From: Bacillus australimaris
GTDB taxonomy: Bacteria > Bacillota > Bacilli > Bacillales > Bacillaceae
DNA: 64,000 bases
Direction of reading: 5' to 3'
Assembly (NCBI RefSeq): GCF_001307105.1
Contig: NZ_LGYN01000012.1
Location: forward strand, 1-64,000
The notes under the pieces were generated by a model. The model was not told where the DNA came from and searched no databases. It saw only the letters and a program-made list of their open reading frames with translations. Shown here in pieces: positions 8,368-17,021 of this stretch (positions are counted from its first letter, which is position 1; each line of letters starts with the position of its first letter). Position numbers and translations under genes: made by a program.

Positions 8368-8440
8368 GGGGCATTAGCTCAGCTGGGAGAGCGCTACGCT
8401 GGCAGCGTAGAGGTCAGCGGTTCGATCCCGCTATGCTCCA
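8368..8440 (+). tRNA. tRNA-Ala (anticodon GGC)
   Basis: A 73-nt cloverleaf. The acceptor GGGGCAT pairs with ATGCTCC (one G-U). The D stem is GCTC/GAGC, the anticodon stem CTACG/CGTAG with loop CTGGCAG (anticodon GGC), and the T arm AGCGG-TTCGATC-CCGCT. The discriminator is A and CCA is not encoded. It sits next to the PBSX-like prophage, but I see no duplicate of its 3' end at the other prophage border. Confidence 0.95.
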
Positions 8441-8444
8441 TATG

Positions 8445-8480
8445 AAAAACCATTCTTGAGAAATCAAGGATGGTTTTTTT
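8445..8480 (+). terminator. Terminator of tRNA-Ala
   Basis: AAAAACCATTCTTG pairs with CAAGGATGGTTTTTTT. The T-run is on the plus strand and the hairpin starts 4 bp after the tRNA. Confidence 0.88.
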
Positions 8481-8493
8481 ATTTGCATAACTC

Positions 8494-8682
8494 TTAATAT
8501 TCTGATCGTTCTTTGTTTTTTCGTAATCTTAATAACTTTATGATGTGGTACGTGATCACAGAAAGATAAGTCGTGATGAGAATGATTATGTAGGACATAG
8601 GGAAATTGCTCGTCATTCCGTGATAAATGAAATAGATGAGTAGCACTGACAGCATGATAACTTGAAACAGTTCTTTTTTCAT
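8494..8682 (-). CDS. Small membrane protein, unknown
   Basis: A 62-residue protein with two predicted membrane helices (about 7-22 and 30-50) and a basic, charged tail (LLRLRKNKERSEY). GGAGAGAG precedes the start at 8682. It lies between the tRNA and the lysis end of the prophage, so it may be a border gene. Family not recognised. Confidence 0.65.
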   Translation of the reverse strand: MKKELFQVIMLSVLLIYFIYHGMTSNFPMSYIIILITTYLSVITYHIIKLLRLRKNKERSEY

Positions 8683-8748
8683 TTTTCTCTCTCCAAACCA
8701 TGATAGTGATTTGGTCGATTATATCATATATGATGTCATTTTTTGTTA

Positions 8749-8786
8749 GCTATCAGCAAGGAAGCAACTCTTCACTTGCTGATAGC
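8749..8786. repeat. Perfect 12-bp inverted repeat at the prophage left edge
   Basis: GCTATCAGCAAG (8749-8760) and CTTGCTGATAGC (8775-8786), loop 14 nt. It lies 16 bp past the amidase stop. Neither strand has a T-run after the stem, so it is not a standard intrinsic terminator. It could stabilise the late mRNA 3' end or mark the element border. Confidence 0.6.
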
Positions 8787-8801
8787 ACTTTAGATAGATC
8801 G

Positions 8802-9605
8802 TCACTTTTTCTGTAATTGTTCGATTTTCTTCTTCGTTTTTGGTCCGTAAATTCCGTCTGCCGCTAATCCGTTCATGAGCTGGAACCGTTTAACCGCATT
8901 TGCCGTTTTCGGTCCATAATAACCATCAATCCCGTTGTTTTTTGCCCCTTTGTCCGGGTAAAAATGGAGAGAAGATAAAGCTTTTTGCACCGCTGTGACT
9001 TGAGGTCCTTTTGTTAAAGGCTTAGTTACTTTTAAAATGCCGGATGGCAGATTTGACGATTTCTGTTTGGAAACGGGTGCTTTTTGGCTCAAGCTTTTCG
9101 CCTGAACTGGTTTTCTTGTGCTTTTGCTGCCTGAATGCGCTGTGGCTATGCCAGCTTTAAAATGATCCCATCGTCCGAGAAGTTTCCTTGGACACTCTTT
9201 TCCGCTCCAATGTTTATGCGGCACTACATTTGATAAAGGAATTCCGAAATCTCCTATCAGCTTCCGAATGAGCCATTGGGCATTTTCTACTGCTTGTTCA
9301 AAGTTGCCGTCTACATTTTCACAAATTTCAATTCCAATCGATTTCATATTGCCGGTGCCTCTGCCATCCCCTGCGTGCCAGCCGTTTTCGTCTAACGGTA
9401 AATGCTGATAAATCACCTGATCATCAACAGTGTAATGCCAGCTGACCCCAGTGCTTGAACGTGCAACAAAAGCTGCATGACTCGCCGCATTTGCACCTTT
9501 TGCTGTGTTTGACGTATTATGCACCGTAATATAGAGCGGTTTCATCCTATTTGCTGGTCTGTTTCGATTTTGTTTTGGAATGAATGCTTGAATGATTTTA
9601 ACCAT
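8802..9605 (-). CDS. xlyA: N-acetylmuramoyl-L-alanine amidase, phage endolysin (XlyA-like)
   Basis: A 267-residue endolysin. The Amidase_2 domain (about 20-150) has zinc-ligand regions at YITVHNTSN, GWHAGDG and VPHKHWSGKECPRKL. A Ser/Lys-rich linker leads to a C-terminal peptidoglycan-binding domain (about 190-265) with DGYYGPKT and DGIYGPKT repeats. PBSX XlyA as I recall it carries LysM instead, so the binding module differs. It cleaves the cell wall to release particles. Last gene of the lysis cassette, after the two holin-type genes. Confidence 0.93.
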   Translation of the reverse strand: MVKIIQAFIPKQNRNRPANRMKPLYITVHNTSNTAKGANAASHAAFVARSSTGVSWHYTVDDQVIYQHLPLDENGWHAGDGRGTGNMKSIGIEICENVDGNFEQAVENAQWLIRKLIGDFGIPLSNVVPHKHWSGKECPRKLLGRWDHFKAGIATAHSGSKSTRKPVQAKSLSQKAPVSKQKSSNLPSGILKVTKPLTKGPQVTAVQKALSSLHFYPDKGAKNNGIDGYYGPKTANAVKRFQLMNGLAADGIYGPKTKKKIEQLQKK

Positions 9606-9624
9606 GCTGTTTCTCCTTTAAATA

Positions 9625-9888
9625 TTATTTTGTTAGCCCTCTTTGTTTCAGGGCATCTTTTTGCAATTGACCTTTGTAAGTCACATAATTGTTTTTAAAC
9701 CATGCGATAACAGCTGTAACCATGGTAAAAATAGTGGAACCCGCCACATAAAGTGCCTCTCCAGCGGTTTGCACTTGCTCCTCACTAATCGGCAGCACCG
9801 TCTGTCCAAACATCACAAGCGTTTGATTGATAAGAGCAATAAAAAGAAGCACTGTGCGAATCACAGTGCCTTTGTCGAATGTTTTCAT
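9625..9888 (-). CDS. xhlB: SPP1-type holin XhlB
   Basis: An 87-residue protein with two membrane helices (about 10-28 and 48-64), then a short basic tail ending [10 protein letters not shown]. This is the XhlB/SPP1 holin family and its usual length. Holins open the membrane so the amidase can reach the wall. It lies between the BhlA-type gene and the amidase, as in PBSX. Confidence 0.9.
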   Translation of the reverse strand: MKTFDKGTVIRTVLLFIALINQTLVMFGQTVLPISEEQVQTAGEALYVAGSTIFTMVTAVIAWFKNNYVTYKGQLQKDALKQRGLTK

Positions 9889-9900
9889 GATTTTTTCCTC

Positions 9901-10107
9901 CTATTTTAAATTTCGTTCAATTTTATCAAGCTTGTCGATCACGACGTCATACTTCTCACTAAATTTTGCTAACACATCATTTTGAGCATCAATTTGTTCA
10001 TTGAGTTTGTTTTCTCGTTCCTTTGTTGTGTTTAATACGTAAAACAGTACCCAACAAAACAACACTGCAAATGGTCCCTGTGTCATTAAATATTGAGTCA
10101 AATCCAT
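9901..10107 (-). CDS. BhlA/UviB-type holin-like protein
   Basis: A 68-residue protein with one N-terminal membrane helix (QGPFAVLFCWVLFYVL) and an amphipathic helix rich in Lys, Glu and Asp ending DKLDKIERNLK. The pattern is that of BhlA/UviB bacteriocin-holin peptides. It occupies the place held by xhlA in PBSX. I prefer the ATG at 10107; a GTG at 10122 would leave the ribosome site too close. Confidence 0.85.
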   Translation of the reverse strand: MDLTQYLMTQGPFAVLFCWVLFYVLNTTKERENKLNEQIDAQNDVLAKFSEKYDVVIDKLDKIERNLK

Positions 10108-10156
10108 TTCCACTGCACTCACCTACTCCCTCACTTTGCGCATCCTTAAAGAAGGC

Positions 10157-10182
10157 AAAATAAAAACGCCTATTCAGCGTTT
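10157..10182 (-). terminator. Hairpin before the lysis cassette
   Basis: Minus-strand AACGC-TGAATAG-GCGTT followed by TTTATTTT. The stem is only 5 bp, so this is a weak or partial terminator between the fibre block and the lysis genes. Confidence 0.5.
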
Positions 10183-10316
10183 GTTTGATATTCTTCTTTT
10201 GTTATTTCTTTGTATTGTTCCGGCGTGATCTTCTCAAAGCGAACAAATTTTGCTACGTCTTCATTTTCATAACACTTCCATTGATAGAACAATGAAATAC
10301 TACGGAACCAATCCAA
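10170..10316 (-). CDS. XkdX family small tail protein (fibre cassette 3)
   Basis: A 48-residue protein from a TTG start right after the stop of the previous gene, with GGGGG 9 bp upstream. It shows the XkdX pattern: aromatic start (FYQWKCYENEDVAKFV), then KITPEQYKEIT and EEY. XkdX proteins accompany fibre genes in PBSX-like phages; their role is not established. Similar to the gene at 12181-12324. Confidence 0.8.
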   Translation of the reverse strand: MDWFRSISLFYQWKCYENEDVAKFVRFEKITPEQYKEITKEEYQTNAE

Positions 10317-10670
10317 TTAAGTGACCCCCTTTTCATTCAGCAACTTGATAAGTTCTGTTGTTGTTTTTGATTGTTCTTCTGCTATCTGTTCTAAATCTGC
10401 CAGCTGCTGAAGCAGATCAGCATTTTGCTGTTTTAATAGATCAATTTCTGACGGTGGCATCGGCTTTGGCTGCAAGCTATCAATGTATTCCTGTGTAGCC
10501 GACTCATACCATGCTCTTTTCGTTTCATTGTATTTACCTTTGTACAAACCATCTTGTGGTCTTACATCTGTATATCCTTTTGGAATGTCTGCGTCCCCTT
10601 CAATTTCTATTTCTTCCCCTGGAAGGTAATTAAATTTTTCATCGTATTTATATATCCACTTCACTTTCAT
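10317..10670 (-). CDS. XkdW-like tail fibre partner (cassette 3)
   Basis: A 117-residue protein: a beta-rich N-terminal half, then WYESATQEYIDSLQPKPMPP and a C-terminal coiled coil (IDLLKQQNADLLQQLADLEQ). The central motif and coiled coil recur in the gene at 12321-12641. It probably acts as an assembly partner or chaperone of the upstream fibre. It overlaps the fibre gene by 4 bp. Confidence 0.7.
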   Translation of the reverse strand: MKVKWIYKYDEKFNYLPGEEIEIEGDADIPKGYTDVRPQDGLYKGKYNETKRAWYESATQEYIDSLQPKPMPPSEIDLLKQQNADLLQQLADLEQIAEEQSKTTTELIKLLNEKGVT

Positions 10671-12079
10671 TCCTCCTTTGCCGCTATAAATTTAAAGCCA
10701 AACGTGATAAATTCATTTGGGTTTGTTGAATTGGAGACGCTTTGAATATACACATTACCACCAGTATCAATATGTGTTCTGTGTGTTTGTGGTGTTGAAC
10801 CAGCGCCGATACTAGATGCTACCCCTATAAAATGGATAGCCTGTATAGGACGATAACCACTTGGCAATGTAAAAACAGGTACTTCAAAACCGATAGTCCC
10901 CCCTGTAATAGAACCGATTATCCCTACCTCTCCAAATGAATTCTTATAAAATTGCACTTTTTGAGTGCCGTATTGTTTCCATCCGTTTAATATTGTTGTT
11001 GGGGACTTCCATTCTAGTTGCTCTGCACTGGTTAGCAAACGTTCCCATTTTGACCATACGCCATTCGCTATAGTCTTACGCCACGTGCGGTTTAAGTTGT
11101 CAAAGCCAATTGCCTGCCCGTACGTACCTGTGTTATTACAAGTCCAAATCCCCCTTAACGCATTACCCGGGCCATTGGTTGGTGCATTTGCAGATGCAAA
11201 ATGAACTAAACCTCGATACTTTGGTAATACTTCATGGAAATCTTCTGTATTTCTGATATAAGCCTTCCCCTGTCCATTCATATCAGTAATAGGAAATGAT
11301 TGAATCGCATTTAAATCTGTAGATGTGAGCTGCCTTTCCCATTCAGTCCATGTATAGTCAATCTTCCTAATTCTATAAAAAGAGTTCAGACCATTGACTG
11401 CATCATATATAGTTTGTAACAGGGTATTTCCATAACTGATAACAATCATAAATGCCCTTTTGATCCCTTGTGGACCATTTAGACCTGCATTATAAACGAG
11501 ATACATTCCTGTTTCCGTAATTTCGTTATAGTCGGTGGTCTCACTTGCACCTTTATAAATAGGTCTACCATTATTTTGAGTCAATTTATATAACTGTCCG
11601 TTGTTCCATTTATCTTTTTCAGCTGTTGTCGGGAGCTGTGTCCAAGTGATAGATATGTGACTAGAATAATAGTAGAAGTAATATGCATTTCCGGATGTAT
11701 CTATTGCAAAGCCCGTTCCAATATTATTTTGTCCCACTGTCTGTATCCCTCTAATGGCATATTGTGAAGGGCTATCCTCTATTCCACTGGGAGCATAAAA
11801 TGTACATGTCCCTTTGTCTTTAATTGAGTCAAAAATTTTTGTGCCGGCAGGAATATTTAAAAGTTGTACTCCATTATCACCTGTAATTTTATATAGCTGC
11901 GACTCATTCCATTTCTTTTTTTCTACTTCTGAAGAGTGTTGGCTAGAATCACCGATATGAAGAGTTAATTGTTCTGATATACCAGTGTCGTTATAAAGCA
12001 ATGTTTTCAACATATCGTTGAATAGATCAGCATGAGCTTTGTCACTCGTTTCAAAAGAACGAGGAGTTTTTATATCCAA
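10667..12079 (-). CDS. Tail fibre protein with pyocin-knob-like repeats (fibre 4)
   Basis: A 470-residue protein from a TTG start behind AAAAAGGAGAG. The first 30 residues (DIKTPRSFETSDKAHADLFN) are shared with three other fibre genes here and presumably anchor the fibre to the baseplate. The body has two or three knob-like units, each opening with a KW.nGQLYK..nG motif. The C-terminus is a jelly-roll-like tip (FGFKFIA). Predicted receptor-binding protein. Confidence 0.8.
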   Translation of the reverse strand: MDIKTPRSFETSDKAHADLFNDMLKTLLYNDTGISEQLTLHIGDSSQHSSEVEKKKWNESQLYKITGDNGVQLLNIPAGTKIFDSIKDKGTCTFYAPSGIEDSPSQYAIRGIQTVGQNNIGTGFAIDTSGNAYYFYYYSSHISITWTQLPTTAEKDKWNNGQLYKLTQNNGRPIYKGASETTDYNEITETGMYLVYNAGLNGPQGIKRAFMIVISYGNTLLQTIYDAVNGLNSFYRIRKIDYTWTEWERQLTSTDLNAIQSFPITDMNGQGKAYIRNTEDFHEVLPKYRGLVHFASANAPTNGPGNALRGIWTCNNTGTYGQAIGFDNLNRTWRKTIANGVWSKWERLLTSAEQLEWKSPTTILNGWKQYGTQKVQFYKNSFGEVGIIGSITGGTIGFEVPVFTLPSGYRPIQAIHFIGVASSIGAGSTPQTHRTHIDTGGNVYIQSVSNSTNPNEFITFGFKFIAAKEE

Positions 12080-12180
12080 TGATATCTCTCCTTTTTAAAA
12101 TTATATAAAATGTAAAAACAACAAACCCAACCTCAATCTTGCTCCCCACAATCCTTCTTCCGGGCAAAAAAATAAAGCAT

Positions 12181-12324
12181 TTAGGCTTGGTATGTTTCTC
12201 CTGTTATGTCTTGATAGTCATGTACGGAGATCCATCCAATGCTTACATAAAATGCAATATCCTCTTGGCTGTAACACTGCCAGTCCCAAAATTGTTTGAT
12301 ATCTGCTACAGTTGGAAACATCAT
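12181..12324 (-). CDS. XkdX family small tail protein (fibre cassette 2)
   Basis: A 47-residue protein, short for gene callers. It has the XkdX signature: IKQFWDWQCYSQEDIAFYV, a WISVHDYQDITGETY ending, and an ATG overlapping the upstream stop (ATGA). AGAGGG precedes the start. It belongs to the second fibre cassette with 12321-12641. Confidence 0.82.
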   Translation of the reverse strand: MMFPTVADIKQFWDWQCYSQEDIAFYVSIGWISVHDYQDITGETYQA

Positions 12325-12641
12325 TCTGAATTTCCCTCTTTCTGCATAGCCAATAGCTGCGTTAATTGTTTTGATAACAAAGCATTTTGTTTTTTCAAAA
12401 GTTCTATATCATTTGGCGGGAGAGGGGCTGGTTTTAGGCTATCTATATACTCCTGTGTAGCTGATTCATACCATTGTTGTTTTTCCACATCAAATGCAGC
12501 TTTATAAAAAGAAGGATTATTGGGTGGTGCAATTGTTGTGCATTGATCTGGAATGACATAATTGCCTTCATCATCCCTTTCGAACACTTCGATAGGTCTG
12601 ACCAATTCATTTTGATGATTGTATTCATAGGCTTGTATCAT
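12321..12641 (-). CDS. XkdW-like tail fibre partner (cassette 2)
   Basis: A 106-residue protein paralogous to 10317-10670: the same WYESATQEYIDSLKPAPLPP block and a C-terminal coiled coil (IELLKKQNALLSKQLTQLL). The start at 12641 follows AGGAAGTG. Translationally coupled to the XkdX gene downstream. Function inferred from cassette position. Confidence 0.7.
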   Translation of the reverse strand: MIQAYEYNHQNELVRPIEVFERDDEGNYVIPDQCTTIAPPNNPSFYKAAFDVEKQQWYESATQEYIDSLKPAPLPPNDIELLKKQNALLSKQLTQLLAMQKEGNSE

Positions 12642-12654
12642 TTTTATCACTTCC

Positions 12655-14040
12655 TTAATTTAATGGGACGACCGTGTCTAAATAGTAGCCAGTTACTGCA
12701 CTATCATTCGCTGCCAGTAAACCAGTTAGCTTTAGCTCTCCTGTCTTATATATAAGTAATTTACTATGACCCGTTGTACCTGATACTGGAACTGATACTA
12801 CTAGACCTTTCTCTGGTAAACCCGCGGCTGGAATCCATCCACAGATGATTTCTCTATTTGCTTTTAGATGCCCTCTCAGCAATAACAAATTTCCCCATTT
12901 TACATATTCGACTGGTCTATCCCCTATAGATGAACTTTTGTCTAAGGTAACACTCAGCCACGTGACATTTTCAAATTCAGAATTTGTCACTAGCTGTTTC
13001 CAGCCCCTGAAGATCCCATCTGTATGAGTAGTTCCGTACCAATGAGTATTATCGTAGCTTCGACTCACATGAAATGTTTTGCGGTTGTTTCCCGTTTCTA
13101 AAATATCTACATTAAACCAAGAAGCATCGGTCGTTGATGGCATATTTATTGCATTCGTTCCAGAGACATAATAAAAACCGGAGGGCAGAGTGAGTATATC
13201 TGTACCAGTCGGTATCAGCATTCTATTTCCATTCGCTTTCAATAATGGGTGCTCGTTCAGCCTCTTCCAGCCGCTCCATTCTTGCTGAGTACCGGTAACA
13301 TCTGTCGTCGATCGATTAATGTATACATCGCCTGTGTTATTTGCCCCAATTATCCAGCCATAGGTATTTTCACTAAAGACTGATAAGGCCCTCATAGAAC
13401 TTTTTGTTGGCAGATCGGGGTGTGCTTCATGGATATACCAGGAGTGCACGCCCGGTAATTTGATGAGTTTATCTAAAATACTAGGATCGTTTGCATTAAT
13501 TCTTTCGTATGCTTTTCCATCGTCAGCAGTAATTTTAGATAGTTGTCCTGCGTCCCATTTGTTTTTTTCGTTTTGAGTAGGCATTTGCAACCAATTGATC
13601 GCAATGTCATTCACATGATAGTTAAAACAAAATGCATTACCTGAAGTGTCAATTGCGATTCCTACACCGATATTATTTTGACCTACTAGCTGAAAGCCCC
13701 TTAATGCTGCATTGCCTATAGCAGGAGAATCAACTACTCCAGAACCTCCCGGGGCATAGAACGAGCAAGCACCTAACGATTTAATCCCGTTATAAATGCT
13801 GCCGCCGGCAGGGATATTCACCAACTGGGACCCGTTATCATTTGTCATTTTATATAACTGAGATTGATCCCATTTCTGCTTTTCTTTTTCAGATGCATGA
13901 GATGTTGTATCATTTTTGTGTTGATTGATTTGATCTAATAGTCCATTATCATTCTCAAGAATAACCTTGATCATGTCATTAAACAGATCTGCATGGGCTT
14001 TGTCACTGACTTTAAAAGAACGAGGTGCCTTTATCTCCAT
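12655..14040 (-). CDS. Tail fibre protein (fibre 3)
   Basis: A 461-residue fibre with the shared anchor (EIKAPRSFKVSDKAHADLFN), a second unit beginning KWDQSQLYKMTNDNG, and further knob-like blocks including a pyocin-knob stretch (WSGWKRLNEHP). The distal part differs from fibre 4, as expected for host-recognition tips. AAGGAGAATGATA precedes the start; a start two codons upstream is possible. Confidence 0.8.
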   Translation of the reverse strand: MEIKAPRSFKVSDKAHADLFNDMIKVILENDNGLLDQINQHKNDTTSHASEKEKQKWDQSQLYKMTNDNGSQLVNIPAGGSIYNGIKSLGACSFYAPGGSGVVDSPAIGNAALRGFQLVGQNNIGVGIAIDTSGNAFCFNYHVNDIAINWLQMPTQNEKNKWDAGQLSKITADDGKAYERINANDPSILDKLIKLPGVHSWYIHEAHPDLPTKSSMRALSVFSENTYGWIIGANNTGDVYINRSTTDVTGTQQEWSGWKRLNEHPLLKANGNRMLIPTGTDILTLPSGFYYVSGTNAINMPSTTDASWFNVDILETGNNRKTFHVSRSYDNTHWYGTTHTDGIFRGWKQLVTNSEFENVTWLSVTLDKSSSIGDRPVEYVKWGNLLLLRGHLKANREIICGWIPAAGLPEKGLVVSVPVSGTTGHSKLLIYKTGELKLTGLLAANDSAVTGYYLDTVVPLN

Positions 14041-14088
14041 TATCATTCTCCTTATATATATCAGTTCTAAATATCGGTTTTATTGGAT

Positions 14089-15216
14089 TCATCTTGTACT
14101 GAACTTAAAACCAAATGTAATAAACTCAGTGGGATTAACAGTATTTGAAGATGATTGTACACATACATTACCCTGTTTATCTATTAACGTACGATGGAAT
14201 TGAGGTACTCCTGGTGTTCCTGTACTTGAAGCGACTCCTACAAAATGCATCGCCTGTTTCGGCCGAAATTCTTCAGGCAAAATAAACACTTCGTTATTTC
14301 CTAAAATTCCACCTTTTACAGCACCTACTATCTCTACTTCACCTAAGAGATTCTTACGATATTTTACTGGCAAATTAATAGGGTCATATTCCTTCCAATT
14401 GCTTTTAAGCTCTTTAGGTGTTTCCCACGAACCTTCCAATAAATCTGATAGTGTGATTTGCTTCTCCCATGGTGTCCATGATTCTGCATTGTGTTTAAGA
14501 ACTCTAAAGTATGTGTTCTTCCCATATACAGATTCATATGCTATTTGCACTAATGTAGTGCCATAACTCATGACCAACAAAAACACTCGATTAAAGGATG
14601 ATGGACCGTTTATACCTTGGTTATAAATAAGATACATTCCTGTCTGAGTGAGAGTGTTATAGTCTGTCTCGCTAGCAAATCCATGATAAATGGGCTTTCC
14701 ATTATCTTGTGTGATTTTTACTAATTGACCGTTATCCCATCTTGCCCTATCGCTATCTGTAGGCAGCTTTGTCCATGTAATCGACGTATCACCGGTATGA
14801 TAATAGAAAGAATATGCATTACCTGAACGATCAATTGCAAAGCCAGTTCCACTATCCTCCTCCCCTACCGTCTGCATGCCTCTTATCGAGACATTCGATA
14901 GGGAAGGAGAATCTTCCACACCCGCAGCTGCATAAAATGTACATGTTCCTTTTCCTTTAATTGCGTCAAAAATTCTTGCATTGGCTGGAATGTTGATTAG
15001 CTGACTTCCATTATCGGCTGTAATCTTATAACTCTGTGATTCATTCCATTTCTCCTTTTCTGTTTCAGATGCATGTATTTTCGCATCATTTGTATGTTTT
15101 AAGATTTGTTCTACTAGTCCAGTATCATTTTCAAGTAGTACGTTGACCATGTCATTAAACAGATCTGCATGCGCTTTATCATTCACTTCAAAAGGTTTTG
15201 GTTCTTTGATATCCAA
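14089..15216 (-). CDS. Tail fibre protein (fibre 2)
   Basis: A 375-residue fibre from a TTG start. It has the anchor DIKEPKPFEVNDKAHADLFN, then blocks closely related to those of fibre 4 (SETDYN.LTQTGMYLIYNQGINGP and a C-terminal FVGVASSTG...FITFGFKF tip). It is the only fibre with no XkdW/XkdX pair directly downstream; fibre 3 follows 48 bp later. Confidence 0.8.
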   Translation of the reverse strand: MDIKEPKPFEVNDKAHADLFNDMVNVLLENDTGLVEQILKHTNDAKIHASETEKEKWNESQSYKITADNGSQLINIPANARIFDAIKGKGTCTFYAAAGVEDSPSLSNVSIRGMQTVGEEDSGTGFAIDRSGNAYSFYYHTGDTSITWTKLPTDSDRARWDNGQLVKITQDNGKPIYHGFASETDYNTLTQTGMYLIYNQGINGPSSFNRVFLLVMSYGTTLVQIAYESVYGKNTYFRVLKHNAESWTPWEKQITLSDLLEGSWETPKELKSNWKEYDPINLPVKYRKNLLGEVEIVGAVKGGILGNNEVFILPEEFRPKQAMHFVGVASSTGTPGVPQFHRTLIDKQGNVCVQSSSNTVNPTEFITFGFKFSTR

Positions 15217-15223
15217 TCACTCT

Positions 15224-15397
15224 TCACTCCCTTGCCTTAACATTTGGTTCAATCTCTTGCAGCTGCTCTAAAGTGAGCATCCTTTGCTCATATCCTTCAT
15301 TTAGATCTTCCATTGAACAATCCCCCAGTTCAATTGCTTGTTTGACTAGCTCAGGTGTCGCCCATTGAAAATATAATGCCATGACCCAATAATTCAT
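15224..15397 (-). CDS. Small phage protein, cassette 1
   Basis: A 57-residue acidic protein (starts MNYWVMALYFQWATPELVKQ). The ATG overlaps the stop of the XkdW gene (ATGA), and a GGAGAGAG ribosome site lies upstream. It sits where XkdX genes sit in the other cassettes but lacks the ITGE/QY ending, so I do not call it XkdX. Unknown function. Confidence 0.75.
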   Translation of the reverse strand: MNYWVMALYFQWATPELVKQAIELGDCSMEDLNEGYEQRMLTLEQLQEIEPNVKARE

Positions 15398-15723
15398 GAT
15401 TCACTCTCTCCTTTAATGAAAAGGATCTCATTTTTTAGCGCTTTTAGTTCGTTTGATAGAAGATCACATTGGTGTTCAAGCTGTTTTCTCATCAGCTTTT
15501 CTTTGGCTACTTCTTGTGCTAGATAATCTAGTGGAAGAGGTGGTTGATACCTCGGGTTGGCTTGTGATTCTTCCCACCATTTTTTTAATTCTTCTGCCGT
15601 TGGCTTTGGCACGTCTAGATGCCACTCACTTATATATGAACCGTCGCCGTCATTTCTCAGTTCAAAATCCTTTTGCGGATCAGCATCAGGGTATTTATAC
15701 TTAATAGCTTCATATAAAATCAT
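15394..15723 (-). CDS. xkdW: XkdW family protein
   Basis: A 109-residue protein matching the XkdW family in size and pattern: MILYEAIKYKYPDADPQKDF, a DGDGSYI.EW block, EELKKWWEE, and a C-terminal coiled coil. It follows the first fibre gene as in PBSX. Probable role in fibre assembly (inferred). Confidence 0.85.
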   Translation of the reverse strand: MILYEAIKYKYPDADPQKDFELRNDGDGSYISEWHLDVPKPTAEELKKWWEESQANPRYQPPLPLDYLAQEVAKEKLMRKQLEHQCDLLSNELKALKNEILFIKGESES

Positions 15724-15733
15724 CAGAACCCTC

Positions 15734-16612
15734 CTATACTCTCGGGAAATTACGTCCGCCTATTTCTGTAATATCGAAATAGTTGTACCAGCCTGAGTTC
15801 TCAGATACGTAGCGGCTAACATCTCCGTCATATCCTGCATACATATAAATTTCTAAATAATCCCCTTTATTAGCAGGTACATTGGCAGCACCATAAATTC
15901 CCGTACTCAAGCTCAATGTATCAGATGGGCTTCCAGGGCTTTGTCTATGGTGTGCGATATTTTTATATCTTTTTCCATTCAAATAGATTGATAATTCAAA
16001 GTTTGCGTATCTTTGAAAACTATCAATATAAACACCTGCATTTACTAAATACATCCCATTTTCGGGACAGATGAAGCGATTATTATTGATGTCAAAATTA
16101 TTATGACTATCTTTTATCTTTCGATTAAAGAGGACTTTTTGGTACTCTCCCTTGGTTAACAGCTGCTTACCAGTTGTACCAATGTTCGTATGAAGAAAAC
16201 CAGAGATTTTGTGCCACTCGGTCCAGCCAGACCCCGTCCACCAATGACGGCACCACGTACCTGTGCTATCAAAATAACTGCCTGCTTCGTTTCCAGTCCC
16301 ATAGTAATATTGAATAAATCGAAAGTTACTATATTTTTCATTTTTCACAAAACCGTATCTTGTAGGGTATCCCGTATCATTGGCTTGACCAATATCCATG
16401 AATGTAATACCTATTGGATATTCTTCGCCGCTGACTGATGCATCTTGAATGGCTTGATCTCCCGTTAATTTGAATAAGCTTTCATTTGTGATACCTGCAA
16501 TTTGTTTACTAAGCGCATTGTCGTTCTCTACAAGGGTGTCGACCATCCGATTAAACAAGTTAGCATGGGCTTTGTCTGAGGTTTCAAACGGTAAAGGTGA
16601 TTTTATATCCAC
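15734..16612 (-). CDS. Tail fibre with C1q-like tip (fibre 1)
   Basis: A 292-residue protein. I start it at the GTG at 16612, behind GAGGGA, because DIKSPLPFETSDKAHANLFN then lines up with the anchors of the other fibres. The middle has a knob-like block (WTGSGWTEWHKISGF). The last 140 residues (NRFICPENGMYLVNAGVYI through WYNYFDITEIGG) look like a C1q/TNF jelly roll, a frequent trimeric receptor-binding tip. Confidence 0.8.
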   Translation of the reverse strand: MDIKSPLPFETSDKAHANLFNRMVDTLVENDNALSKQIAGITNESLFKLTGDQAIQDASVSGEEYPIGITFMDIGQANDTGYPTRYGFVKNEKYSNFRFIQYYYGTGNEAGSYFDSTGTWCRHWWTGSGWTEWHKISGFLHTNIGTTGKQLLTKGEYQKVLFNRKIKDSHNNFDINNNRFICPENGMYLVNAGVYIDSFQRYANFELSIYLNGKRYKNIAHHRQSPGSPSDTLSLSTGIYGAANVPANKGDYLEIYMYAGYDGDVSRYVSENSGWYNYFDITEIGGRNFPRV

Positions 16613-16626
16613 TTCTTTTCCCTCCA

Positions 16627-17010
16627 TTAATAAATATCATCAATCTCAAAAACGAATTCGATGTCGCCGTCTTTTTGTTTGTCTGTCATAGTGCGGATGG
16701 CGGTGAATTTGCCGTCTTCGTCGACCAGTGCTAGTTCGTTGATGACTTCTCCTGCAAGTTCTCCTTCGGCGATCGTGCAGGTATAGCGGATTTTTGCTGG
16801 CTCCATGAAGGTAAATGAATCAATATTTTTTTGGACCAGTTCCTTTTTAAGTGCTTGTTCGGTGCCGTCGAGAGAGAGCGGTTTTCCATCCTTCGTTCCC
16901 CCATTTCCAAATGCCATTTTGACGACTTTTGTGAGTTTTGTTCCTTCTGCTCTTGCCTTTGCCATTTGTTGTCGTGCATACAGTGTTGTTACGGTTAATT
17001 GATCAGCCAT
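16627..17010 (-). CDS. Phage tail fibre-associated protein
   Basis: A 127-residue protein starting MADQLTVTTLYARQQMAKARAEG, with a beta-rich C-terminal half ending in FVFEIDDIY. It sits between the XkdU-type baseplate gene and the fibres, where a short collar or tail-fibre N-terminal protein is usual. Function inferred from position. Confidence 0.6.
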   Translation of the reverse strand: MADQLTVTTLYARQQMAKARAEGTKLTKVVKMAFGNGGTKDGKPLSLDGTEQALKKELVQKNIDSFTFMEPAKIRYTCTIAEGELAGEVINELALVDEDGKFTAIRTMTDKQKDGDIEFVFEIDDIY

Positions 17011-17021
17011 TGTGATCCTCC

